A stretch of DNA of 9,022 nucleotides. It comes from an uncultured Bacilli bacterium (GTDB lineage Bacteria > Bacillota_I > Bacilli_A > RFN20 > CAG-826). This document shows positions 1 to 6,511 of the stretch, piece by piece. A model generated the notes under the pieces. That model did no database searches, was not told the origin of the DNA, and saw only the letters and a program-made list of their open reading frames with translations. The position numbers were made by a program, and so were the translations under genes. Each line of letters starts with the position of its first letter. The stretch's first letter is position 1. The DNA lies in assembly GCA_944358755.1 (NCBI GenBank), contig CALVRY010000042.1, positions 1-9,022 on the forward strand, written 5' to 3'.

Positions 1-1244
1 GGAATCCAATGCAACATATGAGTTTTGTTGATAGAATGCATCAAGCCGGAATTGGTGTCATCTTAGATTTTGCGCCAGTTCATTTTGCAACAGACCCTTG
101 GGCACTTAAAGATTTTGATGGAACACCAATGTATGAATATGGAAATGAACATATGTATTCACCTTGGGGAAGCTGTCAATTTGATTTAGGAAAAGATCCA
201 GTTAGGAGTTTCCTTATGAGTGCCATGAGATATTTTGTTGATTATTTCCATTTTGATGGTATTAGAGTTGATGCTGTTAGTAACATCGTTTATTGGGATG
301 GTAATAAAAATAATGGCGAAAATTCAGGTGCCACTGAATTTATTAGAAGGTTAAATGGAAAAATGCACTATGCTGATCAATCAGTAATGATGATTGCAGA
401 AGATTCGACTGATTTCCCAGGAGTTACGAAACCACTTGAATATGGTGGTCTTGGATTTGACTACAAGTGGGACCTTGGTTGGATGAATGATACATTAAAA
501 TATTACGCATTAGACCCAATTTATAAGAAATATGACCACAATAAACTTACATTCTCAATGGCATATTTCTTCAGTGAAAATTTCTTGCTTCCTTTATCAC
601 ATGATGAAGTTGTTCATGGAAAAGGCACAATTTTAAACAAAATGTGGGGCGATTATGATCAAAAATTCGCTTTAGTTAGAAATTTATATACTTATCAATT
701 CGCTCATCCTGGTAAAAAGCTCAATTTCATGGGTAATGAACTTGCAAGTTGGGACGAATGGAATGAAACAAAATCTTTACCTTGGGAACTTAAACGTTTC
801 CCAAAACATGATAGCGTTTCGCGCCTTGTGAGAGATTTAAATTTAATTTATCGTAAAGAAAGCGCAATGCATTATGAAGAATATAACCCAGTTCATTTTA
901 ATTGGCTAATGGTTGACAACAAAAACGATAGTGTCTTCGCTTTTGAAAGAAGAGTTGGCGATTCTCATCTCGTTTTCATCTTCAATATGACGCCAAATTA
1001 TTATGAAAGTTATGATATTGGAATAACTAGAGAAGGCACATATACAGAAATCTTTAACTCTGATAAAGATGTATATGGTGGGAGTAATGCCTATAATGGA
1101 CTCGATGTCATGTCTTATTATTGGGGACCAGAAAACAAGCCACACAAAATTAGTGTAAAAATCGCACCATTTGCAGCAATGATTTTTAAATATGCTCACA
1201 AAAATGGTGAAGAAGCAAAAGAAGAAGAAAAGGAAGGTAAATAG
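1..1244 (+). CDS. glgB: 1,4-alpha-glucan branching enzyme GlgB (3' part, 5' end outside window)
   Basis: GlgB (GH13) makes alpha-1,6 branches in cytoplasmic glycogen by cutting an alpha-1,4 chain and transferring it. The reading frame is open to the left edge (first full codon at 3), so the ATG at 9 is internal. By alignment with E. coli GlgB from memory, some 200-300 N-terminal residues (CBM48 and the start of the barrel) are missing. Numbering from the ATG at 9, the catalytic set is present: nucleophile D88 in GIRVDAVSN, acid/base E131 in IAEDSTDFPG, and the third acid D199 in LPLSHDEVVHGK. Other family hallmarks are GGLGFDYKWDLGWMNDTL, GKKLNFMGNE and the C-terminal beta domain with GGSNAYNG. 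The usual GNEFGQ-type stretch reads GNELAS here, a mild deviation. The protein ends in a charged Glu/Lys tail (about residues 399-411). The stop codon directly abuts the ATG of glgP, so the two are one operon. Any promoter lies outside the window. Confidence 0.97.
   Translation, partial: NPMQHMSFVDRMHQAGIGVILDFAPVHFATDPWALKDFDGTPMYEYGNEHMYSPWGSCQFDLGKDPVRSFLMSAMRYFVDYFHFDGIRVDAVSNIVYWDGNKNNGENSGATEFIRRLNGKMHYADQSVMMIAEDSTDFPGVTKPLEYGGLGFDYKWDLGWMNDTLKYYALDPIYKKYDHNKLTFSMAYFFSENFLLPLSHDEVVHGKGTILNKMWGDYDQKFALVRNLYTYQFAHPGKKLNFMGNELASWDEWNETKSLPWELKRFPKHDSVSRLVRDLNLIYRKESAMHYEEYNPVHFNWLMVDNKNDSVFAFERRVGDSHLVFIFNMTPNYYESYDIGITREGTYTEIFNSDKDVYGGSNAYNGLDVMSYYWGPENKPHKISVKIAPFAAMIFKYAHKNGEEAKEEEKEGK
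1231..1237 (+). promoter_or_regulatory. Shine-Dalgarno of glgP inside the glgB tail
   Basis: AGGAAGG lies 7 bases before the ATG of glgP. It falls within the codons for the Glu/Lys/Gly-rich end of GlgB, so the purine-rich tail of one protein also supplies the ribosome binding site of the next. Confidence 0.7.
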
Positions 1245-3662
1245 ATGATTTTTTCAAATAAAGACGAGTTTGCAAAAGAATTTAAATCGAGAATGTCAGC
1301 AAAATATGGCCGTTCTCCATCTGATGCACACGTACTCGAAAAATACGATATTCTTGGCGAAATGGTCAGAGATTATGCTGGTTACAACTGGCGTAAAACT
1401 CACGAATATTTAAACGATACTCACTCAAAACAATTAATTTATTTCTCAATGGAATTTTTAATTGGCCGTTTACTTACAAATAACATGATGAACCTTGGAA
1501 TTTATGATATTTGTAAAGATGGTTTAAGTGAACTTGGAATTGATATTGGTGAACTTGAAGATATGGAAGCTGATGCTGGACTTGGAAATGGTGGTCTTGG
1601 TCGACTTGCTGCTTGTTTCTTAGATTCAATCGCATCTTTAGGTTATCCAGGAAATGGAAACTGTATTAGATATGAATATGGTTTCTTCAAACAAAAAATT
1701 GTTGATGAAAATCAAATTGAATTACCAGATCAATGGTTACAAAATGGTTATGTTTGGGAAGTTAGAAAACCAAAACATGCCGTTGAAGTTAGTTTTTATG
1801 GAAACGCTGAAACTTTCTTAAAACCAAATGGTGATTATGGAATTAGAACAGTCAATTCTACAAAAATCACCGCGTGCCCTTATGATGTTTCAGTTGTTGG
1901 TTATAGAAATGGAGTCGCAAATAATTTGAGACTTTGGAAAGCTCAACCAAGTGAACAAAATTTCCCATATAACATTTCTTTTGATGAATATTTAAATCAA
2001 ATTAATGAACTTTGCCATGGTCTTTATCCAGATGATACTACAGAACACGGCAAACTTCTTAGACTTAGACAACAATATTTCTTCGTTAGCGCAGGACTTC
2101 AAAGTGCTATTAGGGGATTTATTCGTTTAGGTGGAGATTTACATAAATTCTACGAAAGTTATGTTTTCCAACTTAACGACACACATCCAATTTTAGCTAT
2201 TCCTGAACTCATGAGATTACTCATGGATGAACATGGATTTGGTTGGGATGAAGCTTGGGAACAAGTTACAAAATGTATCGCTTATACGAACCACACAGTC
2301 ATGCCAGAAGCGCTTGAAAAATGGCCAATTCAATACATTCAACAATTAATGCCACGTTGTTATATGATTATTGAAGAAATCAATCGTCGTACACTTATTT
2401 GGATGAATCAACATGGGGTAAGCGAAGGTGAAATGAGCAACATGCAAATCATTAAAGATGGCATGGTTAGAATGACAAATCTTGCTATTTTTACTTGCTA
2501 TAGTGTTAATGGTGTTGCAGCTTTACATACAGAAATTTTAAAGAGAGAAACATTTAAAGATTTCTATAAATATTTCCCTGAAAAATTCAATAACAAGACA
2601 AATGGCGTCACTCATAGAAGATGGCTCATGTATTCAAATCCAGAACTTGCTAAATTAATTTCTTCAAAAATCGGTGATTCTTGGATTAGAAATCCTGATG
2701 ATTTAGAGAAATTACTTAAATATCAAGATGATAGAGAAACACTTGAAGCTTTGAGAAAAGTTAAACACAATAACAAGATTAAACTTGCTAACTATATTGA
2801 GAAAAATTATGGAGTTAAGATTGATACTCACTCAATAATCGATACTCAAATTAAGAGACTTCACGCTTATAAGAGACAACTTTTAAATGTTTTCAGAATA
2901 ATGCATTATTATTTTGAACTTAAAACAAATCCTGATTTTAAGATGTTACCACATACGTTCATTTTTGGCGCCAAAGCTGCTCCAAGTTATGTTTTCGCAA
3001 AAGAAATCATTACTCTCATTAACTCAGTAGCTAATGTAATTAATAATGATCCAGATGTAAATAAATTCATGAAAGTTGTTTTCATGGAAAATTATGGTGT
3101 TTCGCTTGCTGAACTTATTATTCCTGCAACTGATATTTCTGAACAAATCTCAACTGCCGGCAAGGAAGCTAGTGGCACAAGTAACATGAAATTCATGATG
3201 AATGGTGGCTTAACTCTTGGGACTCTTGATGGAGCTAACGTTGAAATCAACGAAAGAGTTGGTGATGATAACAGCTTTATCTTTGGCTTAAAAGTCGCTG
3301 ATATTGAACAAATCAAGAAGAGTGGAATGTATAATCCTTGGGATATGTACAACAGAGACCCAAACATCAGAAGAATTTTAGATAGCTTATTTAATGGTCC
3401 ATGGTGCGAAGGTATTCATGATAGATTTAGAGGAATCTTTGATGAAATCATGAACCATGGTGATGAATATTTCATCCTTATGGATTTCCAAGCTTATCTT
3501 GATGAATCTAAGAAAATTGAAAACTATTATAAAAATAGACAATCTTGGACAAAGAGTTGCTTAATTAATATTGCAAAGAGCGGTTACTTCTCAAGCGATA
3601 GAACAATTGAGCAATACAACAAAGATATTTGGCATCTTAAGAAAATTAAATTTGATGATTAG
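1245..3662 (+). CDS. glgP: Glycogen/maltodextrin phosphorylase (GT35, PLP-dependent)
   Basis: The enzyme releases glucose-1-phosphate from the non-reducing ends of alpha-1,4-glucan using phosphate and pyridoxal phosphate. At 805 residues it has the normal family length. Visible family blocks in order: QLIYFSMEFLIGR near residue 65; the glycine-rich DAGLGNGGLGR at 110-120; NDTHP at 311-315 with the active-site His; TNHTVMPEALEKWP; NGVTHRRW; QIKRLHAYKRQ; FGAKAAPSYVFAK; and EASGTSNMKF, in which K649 is the expected PLP Schiff-base lysine. The start is the ATG that immediately follows the glgB stop (TAGATG), with AGGAAGG at 7 bases, so it is probably translationally coupled. A strong terminator follows the stop. 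The paired glgB supports glycogen turnover as its role; substrate preference (glycogen or maltodextrin) cannot be read from the sequence. No frameshift or truncation is seen. Confidence 0.97.
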   Translation: MIFSNKDEFAKEFKSRMSAKYGRSPSDAHVLEKYDILGEMVRDYAGYNWRKTHEYLNDTHSKQLIYFSMEFLIGRLLTNNMMNLGIYDICKDGLSELGIDIGELEDMEADAGLGNGGLGRLAACFLDSIASLGYPGNGNCIRYEYGFFKQKIVDENQIELPDQWLQNGYVWEVRKPKHAVEVSFYGNAETFLKPNGDYGIRTVNSTKITACPYDVSVVGYRNGVANNLRLWKAQPSEQNFPYNISFDEYLNQINELCHGLYPDDTTEHGKLLRLRQQYFFVSAGLQSAIRGFIRLGGDLHKFYESYVFQLNDTHPILAIPELMRLLMDEHGFGWDEAWEQVTKCIAYTNHTVMPEALEKWPIQYIQQLMPRCYMIIEEINRRTLIWMNQHGVSEGEMSNMQIIKDGMVRMTNLAIFTCYSVNGVAALHTEILKRETFKDFYKYFPEKFNNKTNGVTHRRWLMYSNPELAKLISSKIGDSWIRNPDDLEKLLKYQDDRETLEALRKVKHNNKIKLANYIEKNYGVKIDTHSIIDTQIKRLHAYKRQLLNVFRIMHYYFELKTNPDFKMLPHTFIFGAKAAPSYVFAKEIITLINSVANVINNDPDVNKFMKVVFMENYGVSLAELIIPATDISEQISTAGKEASGTSNMKFMMNGGLTLGTLDGANVEINERVGDDNSFIFGLKVADIEQIKKSGMYNPWDMYNRDPNIRRILDSLFNGPWCEGIHDRFRGIFDEIMNHGDEYFILMDFQAYLDESKKIENYYKNRQSWTKSCLINIAKSGYFSSDRTIEQYNKDIWHLKKIKFDD

Positions 3663-3670
3663 TAATTATA

Positions 3671-3697
3671 GGAGAGTCGGTAATTCCGACTCTTTTT
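3671..3697 (+). terminator. Intrinsic terminator of the glgB-glgP operon
   Basis: Stem AGAGTCGG (3673-3680) and CCGACTCT (3686-3693) is perfect over 8 bp, with a TAATT loop and a T run to 3697. Two G-U pairs can extend the base. It lies 10 bases after the glgP stop. Confidence 0.93.
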
Positions 3698-3906
3698 AGT
3701 TAAAAAATTCTAGGAAAAATACAAAAAATAATACTTTTTTAATTAAAACATATAGTTTTGTTAATTTTTTCGTTATTTTTCGAAAAAAGACTAAGAATTT
3801 TAAAAAAAGCCTAGAAAAATTATCAAAGTTCCGGTAAAAAGATACAAAGTATTAAAATTTCGCATTATTTATCTACATTTTTTTGTATAAGAAAAAAATC
3901 TGAGAA
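3698..3906. other. A+T-rich intergenic spacer before lemA
   Basis: About 210 bases of mostly A/T sequence between the glgP terminator and the lemA promoter. I find no ORF with a start signal, no tRNA-like fold and no GC-bearing hairpin. Two loosely similar segments (near 3701-3720 and 3800-3820) share A runs and a CTAG core, which low complexity can explain. Confidence 0.6.
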
Positions 3907-3915
3907 TGTTATAAT
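3907..3915 (+). promoter_or_regulatory. Extended -10 promoter of lemA
   Basis: TGTTATAAT is an extended -10 (TGn plus a perfect TATAAT at 3910-3915). No good -35 is found at 16-18 bases; TTGTAT at 3883-3888 is 21 bases away. The expected start of transcription, about 3922, falls on the first G of the Shine-Dalgarno, giving a leader of only about 13 bases. Confidence 0.65.
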
Positions 3916-3934
3916 TATCTCGGAGGGTATCATT

Positions 3935-4543
3935 ATGTTTGATAAACTTATAATTTTAAGCGGATTAGGAATTGGTGCAATTGTTTGTATTGTAGTTGCA
4001 GCAGTTATTGTTCTTTTAATTTTAATTGTTCTAGCTTGGTGGATTGCTACCATGAATTGGTTTAGAAAAAATGAAGTTAAAGTTAAGGAAGCTAGTAGTG
4101 GAATTGATGTGGCTTTAACTAAAAGATATGATTTACTAACAAAATCACTAGCTACGGTTAAAGGTTATACAAAACACGAAAGTGAGACATTAGAGAAAAT
4201 AATTTCTTTAAGAAAAACTAATGTCAACGATTTAACAATCGAAGAGAAAAACAAGTTAAACGAAGAGCTTGATACACTAGAAAGAAACTTAAACGTTGTT
4301 GTAGAAAATTATCCTGATTTAAAAGCAGATTCCCAATTTTTAACTCTTCAAAATCAAATTAGTGAAGCCGAAGATCAACTTCAAGCATCACGTAGAATTT
4401 ATAATTCAAACGTTTCGATATTTAATCAAAAAAGAGTTTCTTTCCCATCGTCAATTGTTGCTAATGCAATAGGCTATAAAAAAGATTTAGAGTTTTTCGC
4501 CGCAAGTGAAAATAAAAAAGAAGATGTAGAAATCACCTTCTAA
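3935..4543 (+). CDS. lemA: LemA family membrane protein
   Basis: LemA proteins are single-pass membrane proteins with a helical-bundle domain; their molecular function is not settled. This one is 202 residues, the normal length. A hydrophobic segment spans about residues 6-40 (ends in AWWIATMNW), followed by basic residues and the LemA domain. Diagnostic family stretches are visible: DVALTKRYDLLTKSL, VKGYTKHESETLEKI, ENYPDLKADSQFLTLQNQI and, near the end, RRIYNSNVSIFNQKRVSFPSS followed by GYKKDLEFFAAS. The ATG has GGAGGG 7 bases upstream and its own extended -10 promoter, so it is a separate transcription unit. The M48 peptidase (HtpX-like) or TPM-domain partner often found beside lemA is absent; the convergent neighbour is a CarD-type regulator. 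Recognition of the family is firm; the role is unknown. Confidence 0.94.
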   Translation: MFDKLIILSGLGIGAIVCIVVAAVIVLLILIVLAWWIATMNWFRKNEVKVKEASSGIDVALTKRYDLLTKSLATVKGYTKHESETLEKIISLRKTNVNDLTIEEKNKLNEELDTLERNLNVVVENYPDLKADSQFLTLQNQISEAEDQLQASRRIYNSNVSIFNQKRVSFPSSIVANAIGYKKDLEFFAASENKKEDVEITF

Positions 4544-4578
4544 TTTTTTAAAAACCTCGCAAATCTCAAATATTTTTT

Positions 4579-4606
4579 CTAAAAATTAAGATTTTAGTCT
4601 CTTTTT
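4579..4606 (+). terminator. Weak possible terminator for lemA
   Basis: CTAAAA (4579-4584) pairs with TTTTAG (4592-4597) around a 7-base loop, followed by TCTCTTTTT. The stem is almost all A-T and lies over the 3' end of the convergent gene, so this is tentative. No better terminator is seen between the two converging genes. Confidence 0.3.
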
Positions 4607-5089
4607 AATAAAGTTCTCTATCTCAGAAACGTCCATTTTTAATGCAATTGCCATCTCTTGAAATATATTATTTTTGATTTCTCTAAGGAAATTTTCATCA
4701 GTAAAAGATAAAACTTTATTGTTTTTTTCTAATTCAACTTTTTTAGATTCAATTGACTTTATTAACCTAAACGTATCGGTTGGACCGCCTTTATCGTAAA
4801 GTTCTCTAAATTTTGCTTTTCTAATTTTAGGATTTGTAATCCATATTTCTTCAATTGTTGGAATTGAATCTATTAATTTTAAAATTTCTTTTTTGGTTAA
4901 AATTGCTCTTATAATTCCAACTCGATCAGCAGGAATAAAATATTTGGTTACTTGATTATCTAAAGAAGAATACGGAACAAGAACATAATAATCGTTTTTT
5001 CCCATACCAACATCATAATCAAAAAGTATGTCAATTATCTTGCATACTTGTCCTTTTTTGTTGATTACTAAATCATCTTTATTGAACAT
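4586..5089 (-). CDS. CarD family transcriptional regulator (CarD/CdnL/TRCF-RID)
   Basis: CarD-type proteins bind the RNA polymerase beta subunit through an N-terminal Tudor-like domain and contact promoter DNA through a helical C-terminal domain, stabilising open complexes. The 167 residues fit this size. Residues 1-65 match the interaction domain pattern: MFNKDDLVINKKGQVCKI, then DYYVLVPYSS and a strand ending FIPADRVGIIR. Residues 75-167 are helical and carry the CarD-like WITNPKIRKAKFRELY, GGPTDTFRLIKSI and FLREIKNNIFQEMAIAL stretches. The protein is Lys-rich. The ATG at 5089 is the natural family start but has no Shine-Dalgarno; an extended -10 promoter lies only 18 bases upstream. It is convergent with lemA and divergent from the tRNA-Asp/Phe unit. 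The family call is good; which promoters it controls is unknown. Confidence 0.88.
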   Translation of the reverse strand: MFNKDDLVINKKGQVCKIIDILFDYDVGMGKNDYYVLVPYSSLDNQVTKYFIPADRVGIIRAILTKKEILKLIDSIPTIEEIWITNPKIRKAKFRELYDKGGPTDTFRLIKSIESKKVELEKNNKVLSFTDENFLREIKNNIFQEMAIALKMDVSEIENFIKKRLKS

Positions 5090-5107
5090 TTTAAATATAC
5101 CAAAGTC

Positions 5108-5136
5108 ATTATAGCACTTTAAAAAATTTTTAACTA
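5108..5136 (-). promoter_or_regulatory. Extended -10 promoter of the CarD-family gene
   Basis: On the minus strand TGCTATAAT gives a TGn plus a perfect TATAAT (5113-5108). The best -35 at 17 bases is TAGTTA (5136-5131), which is poor. Predicted transcription start near 5101 leaves a leader of about 12 bases with no Shine-Dalgarno. Confidence 0.6.
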
Positions 5137-5145
5137 GTTTAAAAT
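5126..5145. repeat. Near-perfect 20-base palindrome over the carD-like gene's -35
   Basis: Half-sites ATTTTTAACT and AGTTTAAAAT mirror each other with one mismatched pair, centred at 5135/5136. The palindrome covers the -35 position of the minus-strand promoter. This is the geometry of an operator, but A+T-rich DNA yields such palindromes easily. Confidence 0.35.
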
Positions 5146-5146
5146 A

Positions 5147-5160
5147 ACGATAATAATCGT
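5147..5160. repeat. Small inverted repeat in the divergent intergenic region
   Basis: ACGAT (5147-5151) and ATCGT (5156-5160) flank AATA. It lies just upstream of the minus-strand promoter. It is not placed to terminate any gene and could be a regulator site or chance. Confidence 0.3.
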
Positions 5161-5243
5161 GTTTTTCATTATAAAATCAATTGGAAATAGATGAAAGCGG
5201 ATACAGGAAATGAAAATTTTTCAAAAAAAATTTAAAATTAATC

Positions 5244-5272
5244 TTGCATAAAAATTTTTTCCTTGATATAGT
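5244..5272 (+). promoter_or_regulatory. Sigma-A promoter of the tRNA-Asp/tRNA-Phe unit
   Basis: TTGCAT (5244-5249), a 17-base spacer, and TATAGT (5267-5272). Transcription should start near 5279, about 26 bases before tRNA-Asp. The leader opens with a short hairpin, GCGTT/AACGC (5281-5293). Confidence 0.8.
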
Positions 5273-5304
5273 TATTAAGCGCGTTCGAAACGCACACAAA
5301 CAGC

Positions 5305-5380
5305 GGACCAGTGGTGTAGCGGTTAACATGCCACTCTGTCACAGTGGAGATCGCGAGTTCGATTCTCGTCTGGTCCGCCA
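5305..5380 (+). tRNA. tRNA-Asp (GTC)
   Basis: A 76-base tRNA with encoded CCA. The acceptor stem GGACCAG/CTGGTCC is perfect over 7 bp with G as discriminator. The D stem is GTGT/ACAT, the anticodon stem CCACT/AGTGG with loop CTGTCAC, and the T stem GCGAG/CTCGT with loop TTCGATT. The anticodon is at 5338-5340 and reads GAC/GAT codons. It closely resembles the Bacillus tRNA-Asp. It is the first gene of a two-tRNA transcript. Confidence 0.97.
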
Positions 5381-5396
5381 ATTTAATTTAAGAGCC

Positions 5397-5472
<76 letters not shown>

Positions 5473-5485
5473 GCTAAGTTTACAT

Positions 5486-5511
5486 AGGATCCTTGATTGG
5501 GATCTTTTTTT
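5486..5511 (+). terminator. Terminator of the tRNA-Asp/tRNA-Phe unit
   Basis: AGGATCC (5486-5492) pairs with GGATCTT (5500-5506), 7 bp with one G-U, loop of 7 bases, ending in a run of seven Ts (5505-5511). Confidence 0.85.
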
Positions 5512-5568
5512 CTACATTTATTTTGCTTTTTATTTTTATTTAATTTAATCTTTTAACGAGGTGATTAA

Positions 5569-6471
5569 ATGAAGGACTTAGTTATTATTGGAGCGGGGCC
5601 AGCCGGAGTCTGTGCCGCAATTTATGCTAAAAGAAGTAATTTAGATTTTTTAATTTTTGAAAAGAATTGTATAGGTGGCAATGTGGTTAACGCTTTTGAA
5701 ATAGAAAATTATCCAGGTGTTGGAAAAATTGTCGGTAGTGATTTAGCTATTAACTTTATGAATGAACTTGATGCTTTAAATATTGAAGTGAATTATGAAG
5801 AAATTGTTAATATCGAGAAAAAAGATGACTACTTTGTTTTAACAAATGCTGATGGCGTTCATTTTGAAAGCAAAAAAGTCTTACTTGCATTAGGAACTAA
5901 ATCGAGAAGGCTTGGTTTAGAAAATGAAGAGAGTTTGATTGGAAGAGGCGTATCTTTCTGTGCAACATGTGATGGTGCGTTTTATAAAGATAAAATAACT
6001 ATGGTTGTGGGAGGAGGAAATAGTGCCTTAACCGAAGCCCAATATCTTGCTAAAATTGCTAAAAAAGTTTACATAATTACTAGACATGAATTAAAAGGCG
6101 CTAAAAAAGAAATTGAAGCCTTAAATAACTATCCAAATATCGAAGTCATTGAATTTAAGCAAATTAAAACTCTTGTAACCGAAAATAATAAATTAAATGG
6201 TGTTGTACTTTTTGATACTAATACTAAGGAAGAAACATCAATTAATCTTGATGGCGTCTTTGTTTATATTGGACAAGATACAATGAGTGGACTTGTTGAA
6301 GATTTATCTGTGACAGATGAAAGAGGATTTATCAAAGTTAAATCAAATTTTGAAACCGATGTTGAAGGCCTTTATGCTGTTGGTGATTGCATTGTAAAAG
6401 AAGTTAGACAAGTAGCAAGCGCTGTAGGAGATGCCGCAACTGCAATGCATTTTATCGAAAAAAGTTTATAA
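5569..6471 (+). CDS. Thioredoxin reductase-like FAD/pyridine nucleotide oxidoreductase
   Basis: Low-molecular-weight thioredoxin reductases pass electrons from NADPH through FAD and a CxxC disulfide to thioredoxin in the cytoplasm. At 300 residues this is close to the usual 310-320. It has the N-terminal FAD fold (GAGPAG at 8-13), IGGNVVNAFEIENYPG, the redox site CATC (C131, C134) and the second nucleotide fold VVGGGNSALTEA (147-157). The C-terminal FAD block contains GLYAVGDC (267-274) and R280-Q281. The HRRxxxR-type motif that binds the NADPH 2'-phosphate in classical TrxB reads TRHELKG (171-177), keeping only one arginine, so cofactor preference is uncertain. The ATG at 5569 has GAGGTG 5 bases upstream. 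No clear promoter was found after the tRNA terminator (a weak TTGCTT lies at 5523). It starts a run of three same-strand genes. No thioredoxin gene is nearby, so trxB itself is likely but not proven. Confidence 0.9.
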   Translation: MKDLVIIGAGPAGVCAAIYAKRSNLDFLIFEKNCIGGNVVNAFEIENYPGVGKIVGSDLAINFMNELDALNIEVNYEEIVNIEKKDDYFVLTNADGVHFESKKVLLALGTKSRRLGLENEESLIGRGVSFCATCDGAFYKDKITMVVGGGNSALTEAQYLAKIAKKVYIITRHELKGAKKEIEALNNYPNIEVIEFKQIKTLVTENNKLNGVVLFDTNTKEETSINLDGVFVYIGQDTMSGLVEDLSVTDERGFIKVKSNFETDVEGLYAVGDCIVKEVRQVASAVGDAATAMHFIEKSL

Positions 6472-6511
6472 ATCTATTTAATAAATAATAAATAGTAATT
6501 AAAATATCAAT

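Noticed and set aside
906..1199. 97-codon minus-strand frame inside glgB
   Set aside because: Antisense shadow of a clearly conserved gene, with no start signal of its own and no recognisable family.
3092..3367. 91-codon minus-strand frame inside glgP
   Set aside because: Antisense to the highly conserved PLP region of the phosphorylase; no supporting signals.
3701..3820. Possible direct repeat of A-run/CTAG segments in the lemA upstream spacer, considered as a regulatory or mobile element trace
   Set aside because: The similarity is short, interrupted and made mostly of A runs, as expected in such DNA.
3865..4053. 62-codon minus-strand frame over the lemA promoter and start
   Set aside because: Low-complexity antisense of the lemA membrane segment and A+T-rich DNA; no ribosome binding site.
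6474..6495. Inverted repeat CTATTTA/TAAATAG between the reductase and the Lit-like gene, considered as a terminator
   Set aside because: The stem is nearly all A-T and has no T tract, so it is unlikely to terminate transcription; the genes are more likely co-transcribed.
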